A stretch of 64,000 nucleotides of DNA from Rhizobium sp. ARZ01 (GTDB lineage: Bacteria; Pseudomonadota; Alphaproteobacteria; Rhizobiales; Rhizobiaceae), in assembly GCF_014851675.1 (NCBI RefSeq), contig NZ_JACVAE010000002.1, forward strand, positions 310,001 to 374,000, read 5' to 3'. Below the pieces are notes generated by a model. The model made no database searches, had not been told where the DNA came from, and was given only the letters and a program-made list of their open reading frames with translations. The translations under genes and the position numbers were made by a program. Shown one piece after another: positions 50,821-60,338 of this stretch. Numbering within the stretch: position 1 is the stretch's first letter; each line of letters opens with the position of its first letter.

Positions 50821-51645
50821 CTAGCGGACAACGGCCAGTTCCGGCTTGCACGGGACCGGCGCCGAGCGGCCGTCGGGCGCGAAAAGCCGCACGTCTATCC
50901 CATCCTCGCCGAGCACCACGGCGCTGCCGTCGGGGATCTCCACCCAGGCATCGGTGTCGTCGTTGAGCGGCTCGGAAACAAGGCAATAGCCGCCGGCCCG
51001 GTCCATCGGAGCGGCGTAAAGCGTCGGGGCGCGGTAATCGGTGGCGTATCGCACCGCATAAAGCGTGCGCCCGTCGGAAAAGGCGGCTGTGAAGCGGACA
51101 AGCACCCTGCGCCCCAGCTGCTCCGCCAGCCGCTCGACCAGGCCGATCGTCTCGGCCATGGCGGACAGCGGGTCGTGCTCCAGGCCGAACTGCTTGGCGA
51201 GCAGAAACAACAGCTCCGAGTCGGTCGCGCCGGTGCGCGCCGCATAGAGATCGTTGTCGAGCATCGACTCCATCGGCCGGCGCAGGTGCTCGAAATCGGC
51301 GATCTGGCCGTTGTGCATGAAGGACCAGATGCCGTGGACGAAGGGATGGCAATTGTCGCGCCGCGTCCCGCCGCCGGTCGCCGCGCGCACATGGGCGAGA
51401 AACAGCGGCGAGCGGATCTGGCGGGCGATGCTTTTCAGGTTACAGTCCGACCAGGCCGGCAGAATATCGCGATAGCGCCCCGGTTCCGGCCGATCACCGT
51501 ACCAGGCGATCCCGAAACCGTCGCCGTTCGTGGCGGTCTTCGCCCGGGTCGCGCAGTGCGACTGCTCGATCAGCGAATGCGCTGGCGAGGACACGAGTTC
51601 CTCCAGATAGAGCGGTTCACCGCGATAGGCTGCCCATCGGCACAT
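50821..51645 (-). CDS. Class II glutamine amidotransferase (YafJ/DUG3-like)
   Basis: 274 residues. The N-terminal nucleophile is Cys2 (MCRWAAYRG). Ntn-hydrolase motifs include THRAxT-like and GDGFGIAWYGD, then HVRAATGG and HPFVHGIWSFMHNGQI, with the conserved His and Asn. Members are stand-alone GATase_2 proteins of uncertain role; yeast Dug3 acts in gamma-glutamyl (glutathione) breakdown. No partner gene is adjacent. It is convergent with coaBC. Confidence 0.88.
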   Translation of the reverse strand: MCRWAAYRGEPLYLEELVSSPAHSLIEQSHCATRAKTATNGDGFGIAWYGDRPEPGRYRDILPAWSDCNLKSIARQIRSPLFLAHVRAATGGGTRRDNCHPFVHGIWSFMHNGQIADFEHLRRPMESMLDNDLYAARTGATDSELLFLLAKQFGLEHDPLSAMAETIGLVERLAEQLGRRVLVRFTAAFSDGRTLYAVRYATDYRAPTLYAAPMDRAGGYCLVSEPLNDDTDAWVEIPDGSAVVLGEDGIDVRLFAPDGRSAPVPCKPELAVVR

Positions 51646-51921
51646 TGGCTAGACTCGCTTTCTGCCGGCCCCTCCGGCCGAAAGGATTACGAACGCATTG
51701 ACCCAGTGCTCCGACCAGAATCATCGAAAGAAGGTAAAAATACGTTAACGAAAGTAAACGGGCCGGAAACCATGCGCGCCAATCTGGGGCGGCATTCCTG
51801 TTGATACAGTTCCCTGCGAGACAGGCATTGGTGAACACTGCGTTTCCATTGTCCACAATTTCTCACCGGTGCGGGCGGCACTATATTCGGCTGCAAGTGA
51901 ACCATTGAAAGGACCCCTTGC
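51646..51921. other. Divergent region before the pirin gene
   Basis: About 275 bases. A -10-like CTATAT occurs at about 51880-51885, without a matching -35. No gene seen. Confidence 0.3.
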
Positions 51922-52833
51922 ATGTCCATCCGCCCCGTCAAGCACGAGAGCATCGCCCGGCCCGCCATGGAAGGCGCCGGCGTCAAGCTGCACCGCGTCT
52001 TCGGTTTCGGCGATCCGTCGATGACCGACCCCTTCCTGATGATGGATGATTTCCGCAACGACGATCCCAACGACTACATCCGCGGTTTTCCCTGGCATCC
52101 CCATCGCGGCATCGAGACGATCACCTATGTGCTGGCGGGAACCGTCGAGCATGGCGACAGCCTCGGTAACCACGGCACCATGGGCGCCGGCGATGTTCAA
52201 TGGATGACGGCCGGCAGCGGTATCCTGCACCAGGAAATGCCGAAAGGCGATTTTGCCGGGCGCATGCACGGCTTCCAGCTTTGGGCCAACCTGCCCTCGT
52301 CGCTGAAGATGACGGCGCCGCGCCACCAGGACATCAAGTCCGCCGACATCCCCGTGGTTGTCGATGACGACGGCACGGCCGTGCGCATCATCAGCGGCGA
52401 TTTCTGGGGCAAGAAAGGCCCCGTCGACGGCATCGCCGCCGAGCCGGTCTATCTCGATATCTCGGTTCCGCCCGGCAAGACGAAGACCATTCCGGTCGAC
52501 ACCTACCGGTCAGCCTTCGCTTACATATTTGCCGGCTCCGGCACCTTCCGTGACGCTTCCAAACCCTTCGGCGTCAAGGTCGAGAAGGAGTACCAGGGCG
52601 AGGAGCTGAACATCCGCGACCTGTCGGGAAACCGAACGCTGGTGGTGTTCGATACGGGCGACCGCGTCACCGTACAGGCGGGTGAAAAGGGTGTCCGCTT
52701 CCTGCTCGTGACCGGCAAGCCGATTCAGGAACCGGTCGCCTGGCACGGTCCGATCGTGATGAATACGCGCGAGGAACTGCAGCAGGCGATGCGCGAGCTG
52801 CAAAACGGCACCTTCATCAAGCCGGCGCACTAG
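51922..52833 (+). CDS. Pirin family protein
   Basis: 303 residues, two cupin domains. Metal ligands of the N-terminal cupin are H59 and H61 (WHPHRGIETIT), H103 and E105 (ILHQEMP). Bacterial pirins bind iron, and some act as quercetin dioxygenases or modulate pyruvate dehydrogenase. The start is ATG at 51922 following AAAGGACCCC. It is a single gene, and its substrate is unknown. Confidence 0.93.
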   Translation: MSIRPVKHESIARPAMEGAGVKLHRVFGFGDPSMTDPFLMMDDFRNDDPNDYIRGFPWHPHRGIETITYVLAGTVEHGDSLGNHGTMGAGDVQWMTAGSGILHQEMPKGDFAGRMHGFQLWANLPSSLKMTAPRHQDIKSADIPVVVDDDGTAVRIISGDFWGKKGPVDGIAAEPVYLDISVPPGKTKTIPVDTYRSAFAYIFAGSGTFRDASKPFGVKVEKEYQGEELNIRDLSGNRTLVVFDTGDRVTVQAGEKGVRFLLVTGKPIQEPVAWHGPIVMNTREELQQAMRELQNGTFIKPAH

Positions 52834-52969
52834 CAGGACACCAATCGTGGAAACTGGGGCACCCGTGAACCTCGAAGGTTCAGGTTCAAGCAGAACACCT
52901 CGTGAGGGCCGCCAAAATGCGGCGCTCACGGTTACCTCCGCAATTGACCAGCCGGCGGCGCCACTGTAA

Positions 52970-52996
52970 TCATCAAGTCATCCGATGACTTGATGA
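52970..52996. promoter_or_regulatory. 27-nt perfect palindrome, likely GntR operator
   Basis: Arms TCATCAAGTCATC and GATGACTTGATGA flank a single central C. It ends 9 bases before the ATG of the FadR-type GntR gene and so covers the ribosome site/transcription-start region. The core CATC-N-GATG is of the kind used by FadR-subfamily GntR repressors. Autoregulation is the simple reading. Confidence 0.75.
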
Positions 52997-53005
52997 ACAC
53001 GGGCA

Positions 53006-53683
53006 ATGGAAACGCTGAACAGAAACAACCTCGCCGAAAGCGCAGCCGAGGCAATCCGCAAGGAGATCCTCGCCAAGCAGTGGCGAGTCGGCGAAAAACT
53101 CCCCAACGAGGCATCCCTGGCGGCGATGCTGTCGGTCAGCCGCGGCACCGTGCGGGAGGCAGTGCGCGCCCTCGCGGTGCAGGGCTTCCTGGAGACCCGA
53201 CAGGGTTCCGGCACTTATGTGCTGACGGCCGTCGATCCCGTTCCCCGCCTGACCATGGCCCGGCGTGCAAGCCTGCGCGACCAGTTCGAAGCACGCCTGG
53301 CGCTCGACGTGGAAGCGGCACGCCTTGCCGCCCGCCGGCAGACCCCTTCCACCATCGCCAGCCTGCGCGCCCTTCTCGCCAGCCGTGGAAACTACGATGG
53401 CTCGGACAGGGCTGGCTTCATCGAGCGCGATCTTGCGTTCCACAAGGCGATCATCACCGCATCCGGCAACCGAGCGATGATCGAGATCTACGCGTTCTTT
53501 TCGCAATCCATTGCCGAAACGATTGAAGCCACGCTGGGCGACGACCTGCCAGAACCCGACATGCAGGCGCATGCCGAGATCATCGACGCCATCGAAACGG
53601 GCGATCCAGAGAAGGCCGATGCCGCCGTGCGTCGCTTCATGGCGCCGATCATTGCCGCACTCGACGAAAAGCTCAAACAATGA
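53006..53683 (+). CDS. GntR-family (FadR/FCD subgroup) transcriptional regulator
   Basis: 225 residues. The N-terminal winged helix has LPNEASLAAMLSVSRGTVREAVRAL (32-57) and the wing QGSGTYV. The all-helical FCD domain has the metal/ligand-binding ERDLAFHKAI, where D and H are conserved, and later AHAEIIDAIETGD. It probably represses itself and the downstream transporter, whose ATG overlaps its stop (ATGA). The palindrome just upstream is the likely operator. The ligand may be what the transporter moves. Confidence 0.92.
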   Translation: METLNRNNLAESAAEAIRKEILAKQWRVGEKLPNEASLAAMLSVSRGTVREAVRALAVQGFLETRQGSGTYVLTAVDPVPRLTMARRASLRDQFEARLALDVEAARLAARRQTPSTIASLRALLASRGNYDGSDRAGFIERDLAFHKAIITASGNRAMIEIYAFFSQSIAETIEATLGDDLPEPDMQAHAEIIDAIETGDPEKADAAVRRFMAPIIAALDEKLKQ

Positions 53684-54972
53684 ACATGCATCCCAAGGAT
53701 ACCGCCGCCGCTGCGGAAGAATTCGATCAGCAACTGATCGACGCGGAAGCGGACAGCGTCCCGCAGCCCGCCCCGCCAGCCCCGATCACCGGTCTTGCCC
53801 GCATCGTTCTCGGGGCAAGCCTCGTCCTGATCGCGTTCAATCTGCGGCCGGTCTTTTCCAGCGCCTCGGCACTGCTGCCCGAACTGCGCAGTGCCTTGCA
53901 GCTTTCGCCGCTCGGGGTGAGCCTGCTGACGACCTTGCCGGTCGTCTGCCTCGGGCTGTTCTCACCGATCGCACCGCGCCTCGCGCAAAGGATAGGCAGC
54001 GAAAGGACCCTGCTTGCGGTCCTGTTTCTCCTGGCGCTCGGCACTGCGCTGCGGGGCCTTTCCTCTGTCCCGCTCCTTTTCGCCGGCACGGCGCTTGCGG
54101 GTGCTTGCATTGCCGTCGGCAACGTCTTGCTCCCCGGCCTGGTGAAGCGTGATTTCGCCGACCGCACAGCCCTGATGACAGGTCTCTATACGATGGCGCT
54201 CTGCGGGGGCGCGGCTGCCGCCGCCGGTCTTTCGATCCCCGTCGAGCAGGCATTCGGAGGCTCGCTGAATGCCGCGCTGTCCATATGGGCTTTGCCGGCC
54301 ATCGGCGTTGGATTGATATGGCTTCCTCAAGCCCTGAGCGTCGATCGTGCCGCACGGCGCACCGGCTTTCGGGTCGAAGGACTGTGGCGCGATCGCCTGG
54401 CCTGGAAGATAACCCTTTTCATGGGGCTGCAGTCCGCCCTCGCCTACTGCGTGTTCGGCTGGCTGGTCCCGATCCTGCGCGAGCGCGGGCTCGACGGCGT
54501 GACGGCCGGCGCGATCGTCTCGATGTCCGTCATGGTTCAGGCGGCATCCTGCATCGTCGCACCACAGATCGCCGTCAGGAGCAAGGACCAACGGCTGATC
54601 CACGTGGCCCTTTGCGCCATTGCCGTGGTCGCGCTATTGGGCCTCCTGTTCGCCCCGCTGTCGACCGCGTGGTTCTGGGCCGCACTGCAGGGTGTGGGTC
54701 AGGGCGGACTGATTGCCGTGGCCATGACGGCGATCGTGCTTCGTTCACCTGATGCACATGTCGCCGCCCACCTTTCCGGCATGGCCCAATGCGTCGGCTA
54801 TCTCCTGGCAGCCATCGGCCCGCTGATCGTTGGCCTCATACGCAGCTGGACGGGAAGCTTCCGCGCCAGCGCCGTTCTCTTCGTGCTTCTCGGGACCGGC
54901 GCCGCCATCAACGGCTGGGGCGCCGGGCGAAGGCTTCATGTCGGCGCAAGAACGGTGAGGATCGATGATTGA
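53680..54972 (+). CDS. MFS transporter, CynX/NimT-like
   Basis: 430 residues, 12 membrane helices after a cytoplasmic, acidic N-tail of about 40 residues. The start of helix 1, VLIAFNLRPVFSSASALLPELR, is the CynX/NimT (cyanate/2-nitroimidazole transporter) signature. It is translationally coupled to the GntR gene by an ATGA overlap, so the pair is one regulatory unit. Substrate unknown; export of a toxic small molecule is plausible. Confidence 0.88.
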   Translation: MNMHPKDTAAAAEEFDQQLIDAEADSVPQPAPPAPITGLARIVLGASLVLIAFNLRPVFSSASALLPELRSALQLSPLGVSLLTTLPVVCLGLFSPIAPRLAQRIGSERTLLAVLFLLALGTALRGLSSVPLLFAGTALAGACIAVGNVLLPGLVKRDFADRTALMTGLYTMALCGGAAAAAGLSIPVEQAFGGSLNAALSIWALPAIGVGLIWLPQALSVDRAARRTGFRVEGLWRDRLAWKITLFMGLQSALAYCVFGWLVPILRERGLDGVTAGAIVSMSVMVQAASCIVAPQIAVRSKDQRLIHVALCAIAVVALLGLLFAPLSTAWFWAALQGVGQGGLIAVAMTAIVLRSPDAHVAAHLSGMAQCVGYLLAAIGPLIVGLIRSWTGSFRASAVLFVLLGTGAAINGWGAGRRLHVGARTVRIDD

Positions 54973-55071
54973 ACGCTTGTCGATTTTCGGAACGGCACTT
55001 TCATCAGACCGGCGCATTGAACTGATCACACCTCGGCCTATCCTTCTTTCCAGAATTGGCGGGAGGATCCG

Positions 55072-55476
55072 ATGCACATCGACGGCCAGTGCCATTGCGG
55101 CTACATCACCTACGAGGCGGAGATCGAACCCGGAGACGTTGCGATCTGTCACTGCACGGACTGCCAGCGACTGACAGGCTCCGCATATCGCGTCAGCACT
55201 TTTTCAAGGCGCGAGGATTTCCGCGTGACCGGCGGCGAGCCTTCGGTCTACGTGAAGATCGGCGAAAGCGGCAACAGGAGCATGCAGCACTTCTGCCCGA
55301 AATGCGGCTCACCATGTTTTCGCACGGGCGAAGGCGAAGGGCCGGACGAGGTCGCGATCCGTCTGGGAACGATCAGCCAGCGCCTGAACCTTGTGCCGAC
55401 CAGCCAGCATTGGCGCCGCTCGGCATTGCCGTGGGTCGAGGACCTGCGGCACATCCCCAGTTGCGAAAAGGAATAG
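55072..55476 (+). CDS. GFA-family (glutathione-dependent formaldehyde-activating-like, CENP-V) protein
   Basis: 134 residues. Zinc ligands appear in the usual sets: QCHCG (near residue 7), CHCTDCQRLTGSAY and HFCPKCGSPCF. The fold is the Mss4-like/GFA zinc fold. Members are often annotated as S-hydroxymethylglutathione synthases, but most have unknown function. Single gene between the MFS transporter and an AraC regulator. Confidence 0.9.
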   Translation: MHIDGQCHCGYITYEAEIEPGDVAICHCTDCQRLTGSAYRVSTFSRREDFRVTGGEPSVYVKIGESGNRSMQHFCPKCGSPCFRTGEGEGPDEVAIRLGTISQRLNLVPTSQHWRRSALPWVEDLRHIPSCEKE

Positions 55477-55543
55477 TCATCATTCCATCGCACGCAGAGC
55501 GTGCTAGCATGCCGCGTCGCTGTTCGAAGCTTGGTCACGGGTT

Positions 55544-56353
55544 ATGGGAAACAACCGGTTCCGTATGCTCAAATCCCGCCTCCGCGGGATGGAGGTCGTC
55601 CTTGCCGACTCCGCGCACAGCTTCTCCCGCCATACGCACGACCGTTTCGGTATTGGCGTCATCGACCGAGGCGCACAAAATTCATTAAGCGGACGCGGGA
55701 TTGTGGAAGCCACGGCCGGCGACGTGATCACGGTCAACCGGGGCGAAGTGCATGACGGCACGCCGTTCGATGCCAAGGGTCGGGCTTGGCGCATGCTCTA
55801 CATCGACTGCGCCACCATCTCCGCCGCGCTTTCCGACATCAGCGAAGGCAAGTTGTCGCAGCACGAATTCCCCCTCCCCGTCACGGGCGACGACAGGCTT
55901 CGCCAGCGATTTGACATGCTGTTCGATGCCATTACGTCCAGCACCGAGACTTCGCCCCTTCTTTGCGAAGATAGGCTGCTGCGCCTAGTGGAGGCGGCCA
56001 TGCGGGAGAGCCCCGCAAGCAAAGGCAGCCTATCCGCGACCGGAGCAATCGGCCGCGCGCGCGACCTCATCGATGACGATCCGGCACGGGCGCTGACGCT
56101 TGGCGACCTCGCCCGGGAATGCGGCCTGAGCCGGTTCCAACTGGTGCGTGCCTTTGCCGAGGTAACAGGCATGACACCGCACGCCTACCTGATCCAGCGT
56201 CGTGTCGCCCTGGCCCGCCGACTGATCGCGGGCGGACAACAACTTGCCGAGGTTGCGCTGGCCTGCGGGTTTTCCGACCAAAGCCATATGACGCGGCTGT
56301 TCATCAGGCAGAACGGCATATCGCCGGGCGTCTATGCCGAGGCGACGCGCTGA
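55544..56353 (+). CDS. AraC-family transcriptional regulator
   Basis: 269 residues. An N-terminal cupin sensor (SFSRHTHDRFGIGVIDRG) is followed by two C-terminal helix-turn-helix motifs with LTLGDLARECGLSRFQLVRAF and EVALACGFSDQSHMTRLF. It precedes a LysE-family exporter gene on the same strand 84 bases on, a common pairing where the regulator controls the exporter, often for an amino acid. The start is ATG at 55544. Confidence 0.92.
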   Translation: MGNNRFRMLKSRLRGMEVVLADSAHSFSRHTHDRFGIGVIDRGAQNSLSGRGIVEATAGDVITVNRGEVHDGTPFDAKGRAWRMLYIDCATISAALSDISEGKLSQHEFPLPVTGDDRLRQRFDMLFDAITSSTETSPLLCEDRLLRLVEAAMRESPASKGSLSATGAIGRARDLIDDDPARALTLGDLARECGLSRFQLVRAFAEVTGMTPHAYLIQRRVALARRLIAGGQQLAEVALACGFSDQSHMTRLFIRQNGISPGVYAEATR

Positions 56354-56437
56354 GCCCCAAGGCTGCAATTTTCTTCAAGACGCAGTTTCCTCCGGCTGGT
56401 TTGATGGCGCCGATCGCGCACCACTCGGGAGGCCCTC

Positions 56438-57049
56438 GTGTCCGTTGAATATCTGCTGACCTCGATCGTTGTCATTCTGCTGCCCGGAACCGGCGTGCTC
56501 TACACGCTGACGCTCGGGCTCAACAGCGGCTGGCGCGCCAGCATTCTCGCCGCATTCGGCTGCACGCTTGGCATTCTGCCTCACATCGCCGCCAGCATTG
56601 CCGGGCTTGCGGCGCTGCTGCATGCCAGCGCTCTCGCCTTTCACATTTTGAAGTACCTGGGCGTCGCCTACCTGCTCTACATGGCATGGAGCGTCCTGCG
56701 CGAAGACGGGGGCTTGCAGATCAACGACCGACCCGTCGCGGCATCCGCAGCAAGGATTGTCGCCAACGGATTCCTGCTGAACATCCTGAACCCCAAGCTT
56801 TCGTTCTTCTTTCTGGCGTTCCTGCCGCAGTTCGTTCCGGCCAGTGATCCGGATCCGACCGGGTCGATGCTCGTCCTCGCAGCGGTATTCATGGTGCTGA
56901 CGTTCGTCGTCTTCCTCGGCTACGGCGCATTCGCCGTCGCAGCACGCAGGTATGTCATTTCGCGGCCCGCCGTGCTCTTCTGGTTCCGGCGCGGGTTTGC
57001 AGGTGCCTTCGCGGTGCTGGGCCTGCGTCTTGCACTACCCGACTGGTAA
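56438..57049 (+). CDS. LysE/RhtB-family amino acid exporter
   Basis: 203 residues from a GTG with GGGAGG upstream. Six membrane helices. The LysE signature is LLPGTGVLYTLTLGLNSGWRAS and GFLLNILNPKLSFFFLAFLPQF. It exports amino acids or related compounds by proton exchange. It is next to an AraC regulator that likely controls it. Confidence 0.9.
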   Translation: MSVEYLLTSIVVILLPGTGVLYTLTLGLNSGWRASILAAFGCTLGILPHIAASIAGLAALLHASALAFHILKYLGVAYLLYMAWSVLREDGGLQINDRPVAASAARIVANGFLLNILNPKLSFFFLAFLPQFVPASDPDPTGSMLVLAAVFMVLTFVVFLGYGAFAVAARRYVISRPAVLFWFRRGFAGAFAVLGLRLALPDW

Positions 57050-57140
57050 GCTTCATGGGGACTTTTCTGGACAAGCCAAAGCTGCAGGGAGTACATTAGC
57101 AACCAGTGAAATTCTTATTCCCACGAATTTGGAGGGCGTC

Positions 57141-57776
57141 ATGCCGAACGTCAAATGGTCACTCCAGGGACGGGAGTTCATTCACTGCAACTGCGCCTAT
57201 GGATGCCCCTGCCAGTTCAATGCCCTTCCCACGCAGGGCAAGTGCCACGCAATCGGCGCAGTCGACATCGAAGACGGATATCACGGAGATATCCGGCTCG
57301 ATGGTTTGCGTATAGCCGTGATCGTCGCCTGGCCAGGGGCGATCCACGAGGGCCACGGCCAATGCGTTCCGATCGTCGACGAGCGCGCGACGCCTGAACA
57401 GCGAGACGCCCTTCTGCGCATCATGAGCGGGCAGGACACCGAGCCGGGCGCCACCTTCTTTGCCGTCTTCGCCACCACCTTCGACACCGTGCACGACCCC
57501 GTGTTCGCGCAGATCGACTTCGACCTCGATGTCGACAAGCGGACCGCAAGGGTCGGCATCCCAGGCTGGATCGACGCACGCGGCGAACCGATCCTCAATC
57601 CGGTGACTGGCGACGAGCATCGCGCGCGCATCAACCTGCCGCACGGCTTCGAGTACGATGTCTGCGAAGTCGGCCGCGGATGGGCGGAGACGAAGGGACC
57701 GATCCAGCTTTCGCTTGCGGACTCGCACGCCCATTTCGGCCGCCTGCACATGACGGAAACCGGCGTCGTCCACTAG
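57141..57776 (+). CDS. DUF1326 domain protein
   Basis: 211 residues, soluble. The N-terminal Cys-rich motif FIHCNCAYGCPCQF, followed by GKCHAIGAV and HEGHGQCVPIVDERAT, is diagnostic for DUF1326. The Cys/His set looks like a metal site. The family has no known function but is consistently next to a DUF2182 membrane protein, as here (13-base gap). A strong TTGGAGGG ribosome site precedes the ATG. Confidence 0.9.
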   Translation: MPNVKWSLQGREFIHCNCAYGCPCQFNALPTQGKCHAIGAVDIEDGYHGDIRLDGLRIAVIVAWPGAIHEGHGQCVPIVDERATPEQRDALLRIMSGQDTEPGATFFAVFATTFDTVHDPVFAQIDFDLDVDKRTARVGIPGWIDARGEPILNPVTGDEHRARINLPHGFEYDVCEVGRGWAETKGPIQLSLADSHAHFGRLHMTETGVVH

Positions 57777-57789
57777 GGTCGGAAGCACC

Positions 57790-58638
57790 ATGGCGGACCC
57801 GGCCCTCGACTCCATCCTCAAACGGGATCGCACCGTCATCGCCGCAAGCATTGCGGCGATGACGGTGCTCGCTTGGCTCTACCTGCTTTCGCTGGCACGA
57901 ACCATGGCTGTCCGCCACACGTCCATGGATGGCATGAGCGGGATGCAGGGGATGCCCGGCATGGAAGGTATGGATATGCCGGGCATGGCGCAGACGATGA
58001 CGGCGCTACCCTGGAGCGCCGGTGACGCGGCTCTCGTCCTTGCCATGTGGTGCGTGATGATGGTGGGGATGATGCTGCCGTCGGCAAGCCCGATGATTTT
58101 GCTTTACGCCCGCGTTGGGCGACATGCGGAGAAGCAAGGCTCCCCCTTCGCCGCAACCGGCATCTTCTGTGCCGGCTACCTTGTGGTTTGGTTTCTGTTT
58201 TCGCTCGTCGCCACCCTCGGTCAGTGGCTGCTCGATCGGGCGCTTCTGCTGACACCGATGATGGAGAGCGCAAGTATGGTGCTGAGCGGTGCGCTCCTGA
58301 TCGTTGCCGGCCTCTATCAGTGGACGCCGCTCAAGCATGCGTGCCTGAGCAAATGCCGGGCGCCCGTTGCCTTCCTGCAGGCCGCCGGAGGTTTCCGGCG
58401 CGATCCCGTGGGCGCCTTTGCCATGGGCATGCGACACGGCGCCTATTGCGTCGGCTGCTGCTGGCCGCTGATGCTGCTTCTCTTCGTCGGCGGTGTGATG
58501 AACATCCTCTGGATCGCCTTGATCGCGATCCTTGTTCTTGCCGAGAAGGTATTTCCCGGCGGGGACAAAATCGGCAGGATAGCCGGCGCGCTTCTGGTCG
58601 CCGCCGGCGTCTGGTTCATCGTGATGGGGCTTCGATGA
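57790..58638 (+). CDS. DUF2182 predicted metal-binding membrane protein with Met-rich segment
   Basis: 282 residues, about six to seven membrane helices. Between the first helix (about 17-36) and the next, residues 46-70 hold nine Met in 25 residues (MDGMSGMQGMPGMEG and on), the kind of motif that binds Cu(I) in copper proteins. Conserved family motifs are AMWCVMMVGMMLPSASPM, LKHACLSKCRAP and HGAYCVGCCW. Function unknown; metal handling is inferred. Co-transcribed with the DUF1326 gene. Confidence 0.88.
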   Translation: MADPALDSILKRDRTVIAASIAAMTVLAWLYLLSLARTMAVRHTSMDGMSGMQGMPGMEGMDMPGMAQTMTALPWSAGDAALVLAMWCVMMVGMMLPSASPMILLYARVGRHAEKQGSPFAATGIFCAGYLVVWFLFSLVATLGQWLLDRALLLTPMMESASMVLSGALLIVAGLYQWTPLKHACLSKCRAPVAFLQAAGGFRRDPVGAFAMGMRHGAYCVGCCWPLMLLLFVGGVMNILWIALIAILVLAEKVFPGGDKIGRIAGALLVAAGVWFIVMGLR

Positions 58639-58647
58639 GTCTGAACG

Positions 58648-60231
58648 TCACGCCGCCTTGGCGACGTGGTACTCCTTGATCGCGGCCATCTTGATTGCCG
58701 GATAGCGCTCAGCTTCATAGCGCAGCGAGAATGCGTCCTGCGCCAGAAACACCGGATCGCCGTCGAGGTCGCGGGCGATATCACCCCGCCGCGCGGTGAC
58801 AAACTTTTCCAGATCGGCCGGATTGTCGGCGGAGATCCAGCGGCAGACCGAAAAGCGCGACATCTCGAAGGAAACGGGCAAGCCGTATTCCTGCTGCAGG
58901 CGCTCCTTCAAGACGTCGAGCTGTAGCGCGCCGACGACGCCGACGATCGCCGGCGAACCGTCCTCGGGCGAGAACAGCTGCACGACGCCTTCTTCCGCCA
59001 TCTGATGCAGCGCTTCCTTCAGCTTCTTCGCCTTCATCGCGTCCTCAAGCCGGACGCGGCGGAGGATTTCCGGCGAGAAGTTCGGAACGCCTTCGAAGAC
59101 GAGCGCCTCGCCTTCTGTCAGCGTATCGCCGATACGCAGGGTGCCGTGGTTCGGAATGCCGACGACGTCGCCTGCGTAGGCCGTGTCGGCGAGCTGGCGC
59201 TGGGAGGCGAAGAAGAACTGCGGCGCGGTGAGGCCGAGCTGCTTGCCGGTGCGCGCGAGCCGCGCCTTCATGCCGCGCTCCAGCTTGCCGGAGCAGACGC
59301 GGGCAAAGGCGATGCGGTCGCGATGGTTCGGGTCCATGTTCGCCTGGATCTTGAAGACGAAGGCCGTCATCTTGTCTTCCGCCGCATGCACCGTGCGGGT
59401 GTCAGCGACCTGGTCACGCGGCGGCGGGGCAAAGGCGCCAAGCGCATTGATCAGGTCGCGCACGCCGAAATTGCGCAGTGCGGAGCCGAAGAAAACCGGT
59501 GTCAGATGACCCTCGAGGAACGCCTTCCTGTCGAAGGGCTTGCAGGCCTCGATCGCCAGCGTCAGCTCGTCGATGAAGGCTTCGCGCTCGTTCTCCGGCA
59601 GGCGGTGGGAGGCCATTTCCGGCTCGCTGACCTTCGTTAGCCGTTCCTGCGTATCCGCGCCGCGCACTTCGTTGGTGGCAAGATGGTAGGAGCCGCAGAA
59701 GGTCTTCGAGCGGCCGATCGGCCAGGTGACGGGCGCGCAGTCGAGCGCGAGCTTCTCCTCCACTTCGTCGAGGATCTCGAAGGGGTCGCGGCTCTCGCGG
59801 TCCATCTTGTTGATGAAGGTGATGATCGGGATGTCGCGCATGCGGCATACCTCGAACAGCTTCAACGTTCGCGGCTCGATACCCTTGGCGGCGTCGATCA
59901 CCATGACCGCCGCGTCGACCGCCGTCAGCGTCCGGTAGGTGTCGTCGGCGAAGTCCTCGTGGCCGGGCGTATCGAGGATATTGAAGACATTGCCCTCGTA
60001 CTCGAAGGTCATCACCGAGGTGACGACCGAAATGCCGCGCTCGCGCTCGATCTTCATCCAGTCCGAGCGGGTCTGAATCCTGTCCTTCTTCGCCTTCACC
60101 TCGCCGGCGAGCTGGATCGCGCCGCCGAACAGCAGCAGCTTTTCGGTGAGCGTCGTCTTGCCCGCGTCCGGGTGAGCGATAATAGCGAATGTGCGGCGGC
60201 GGGAGACCGCCTCGGCGAGACTTTCGGCCAT
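58648..60231 (-). CDS. prfC: Peptide chain release factor 3
   Basis: 527 residues, full length. A translational GTPase that recycles RF1/RF2. G1 is AHPDAGKTTL, G2 lies within RGISVVTSV, G3 is DTPGHEDFADDTYR and G4 is NKMDRE. Domains II and III follow (ARTGKQLGLTAPQFFFASQR and VGALQLDVLKERLQQEYG). It is convergent with the DUF2182 gene (stops 9 bases apart) and divergent from dut. Confidence 0.96.
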   Translation of the reverse strand: MAESLAEAVSRRRTFAIIAHPDAGKTTLTEKLLLFGGAIQLAGEVKAKKDRIQTRSDWMKIERERGISVVTSVMTFEYEGNVFNILDTPGHEDFADDTYRTLTAVDAAVMVIDAAKGIEPRTLKLFEVCRMRDIPIITFINKMDRESRDPFEILDEVEEKLALDCAPVTWPIGRSKTFCGSYHLATNEVRGADTQERLTKVSEPEMASHRLPENEREAFIDELTLAIEACKPFDRKAFLEGHLTPVFFGSALRNFGVRDLINALGAFAPPPRDQVADTRTVHAAEDKMTAFVFKIQANMDPNHRDRIAFARVCSGKLERGMKARLARTGKQLGLTAPQFFFASQRQLADTAYAGDVVGIPNHGTLRIGDTLTEGEALVFEGVPNFSPEILRRVRLEDAMKAKKLKEALHQMAEEGVVQLFSPEDGSPAIVGVVGALQLDVLKERLQQEYGLPVSFEMSRFSVCRWISADNPADLEKFVTARRGDIARDLDGDPVFLAQDAFSLRYEAERYPAIKMAAIKEYHVAKAA

Positions 60232-60338
60232 GCGTGTGAAAATCCTGTTGGTCGCGCGCTATGTAACGGTTCCGTGGAAAACTTTCAATTCGCGTTTCGT
60301 GGCGTTGACCGGCAGCGCGGCCGATCCGCTAATGGGGA

